This document shows positions 63,434 through 64,000 of a stretch of DNA of 64,000 nucleotides, one piece after another. Source of the DNA: JAKFWF01 sp963750535 (lineage in GTDB: Bacteria > Pseudomonadota > Alphaproteobacteria > Rhizobiales > Hyphomicrobiaceae). The position numbers and the translations under genes were made by a program. The stretch spans positions 65,480 to 129,479 of the forward strand of contig CAVVRF010000043.1 in the NCBI GenBank assembly GCA_963750535.1. Direction: 5' to 3'. Below the pieces are notes generated by a model. It searched no databases, was not told the DNA's origin, and worked only from the letters and a program-made list of their open reading frames with translations. Numbering within the stretch: position 1 is the stretch's first letter; the number at the start of each line of letters is the position of its first letter.

Positions 63434-63789
63434 TGGCGCTCGATAACGAGAATGCAGGCCCCGGCTACGTCGGCGCGGCCGCGGTCGGACCGTCTGCCGC
63501 CGACGTGCGCTGCTCCGTGAACAGCCGCAATGTTGTGGAGACGTCCAACGCGTCAGCCGGCAGCTTAGCGGAGATGGCACAGCGCCACACCGGCGAGGCC
63601 ATCAGGGTCTTGCTCGCCATCGTGTCGGACACGACGGCACCTGCGTCGGCGCGGATCGCCGCCGCCGCCGCACTTCTTGACCGAGGCCACGGCAAGGCCG
63701 CGCGCGCCCTGCAGGTCGACCAGCGCGTGTCATTCGCGCAAGAGTTTGAAGAGTTCATCAGAAGACTTGGACGCAACCGGCGAACATGA
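63433..63789 (+). CDS. Small-terminase-like protein
   Basis: 118 residues from ATG 63433, which overlaps the previous stop. The core (LAEMAQRHTGEAIRVLLAIVSDTTAPASARIAAAAALLDRGHGKAARAL) is the helical repeat text seen in small terminase-type proteins of phage islands. DNA-packaging partners are not in the window, which ends 211 bases later. The assignment is tentative. Confidence 0.6.
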   Translation: MALDNENAGPGYVGAAAVGPSAADVRCSVNSRNVVETSNASAGSLAEMAQRHTGEAIRVLLAIVSDTTAPASARIAAAAALLDRGHGKAARALQVDQRVSFAQEFEEFIRRLGRNRRT

Positions 63790-64000
63790 CCGCGTCAGCC
63801 TGCCCGCTGTGGTGGACTACACTCGCCCGGCCAGACCGAGGCCGACGGCCTCCGCCACCAACCGCCGGGACACCATCCGCCTGCCGTCAGCACCTGCCCG
63901 AATTCGCCTGGACGAGAGTCGCGCTGGTGGATCCGCTTCTTGCTAGAGCATAGCGACCGATACTAGGGTGAAAACAAGGGCTAACAGCCAGAGCTACCGA
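63790..64000. other. Right edge, nothing recognised
   Basis: 211 bases after the last island gene. One open frame crosses it as a shadow. No attachment site, tRNA or gene start was seen. Confidence 0.4.

Noticed and set aside
63677..63946. 89-codon ORF at the right edge
   Set aside because: It overlaps the small-terminase-like gene in another frame, lacks a ribosome site and looks like random GC-rich text.

Overview
The window is GC-rich DNA with the gene content of a soil-type alphaproteobacterium (Hyphomicrobiales/Bradyrhizobium-like or Reyranella-like; the order cannot be fixed from sequence alone). The main clues are a DUF1236 protein, TRAP and Opp/Dpp-type transporters with twin-arginine signals, many secreted hypothetical proteins, and the CCCTCTCCCC...GGGGAGAGGG intergenic palindromes common in these bacteria. 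About sixty genes are supported. No tRNA, rRNA or CRISPR array was seen.

Layout. 1-5 kb: edge of a Tat-exported protein, a transketolase/pyruvate dehydrogenase E1-like enzyme and a threonine dehydratase, with a divergent Lrp/AsnC regulator that probably controls them. 5-14 kb: an Opp/Dpp-type importer operon (fused two-domain ATPase, two tandem solute-binding proteins, two permeases) and a divergent third binding protein. 14-17 kb: a FemAB-like acyltransferase, an M48 protease and a cluster of palindromic repeats. 17-22 kb: a thioesterase, a DctPQM TRAP transporter, a flavin reductase and an HdeD-like membrane protein. 22-26 kb and 44.5-47.4 kb: two sulfatase loci, each with the same Crp/Fnr regulator and the same internally deleted arylsulfatase remnant. 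The shared 1.2 kb is an inverted duplication, but each copy precedes a different sulfatase. 26-37 kb: a flavin monooxygenase, an isochorismatase-like hydrolase with an NCS2-type permease, and a catabolic cluster (KstD-like flavoprotein, SDR, DapA-like aldolase, Old Yellow Enzyme, TetR). 37.6-41.1 kb: an ABC carbohydrate-type importer without an ATPase. 41.5-58 kb: HtpX, a SYLF protein, an orphan TakP-like TRAP binding protein, RidA, a small stress-protein group (DUF1328, CsbD, PRC-barrel), a YbdK-type ligase, a DASS transporter with RCK_C domains, an AI-2E family protein and DUF1236. 58.5-64 kb: an IS3-family element joined to a phage- or plasmid-like island (truncated Prim-Pol, DUF927 ATPase, HGGxSTG protein, small-terminase-like protein).

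The most unusual structure is a dispersed element of about 165 bp made of two related hairpins facing each other. It occurs five times in intergenic positions, and one diverged copy has changed both arms of its stems together. The second is the inverted crp/arylsulfatase-remnant duplication. At least eight single-frame shifts interrupt otherwise intact genes, two of them explained by a length change in a homopolymer, so raw-read checking is advisable before calling these genes dead.
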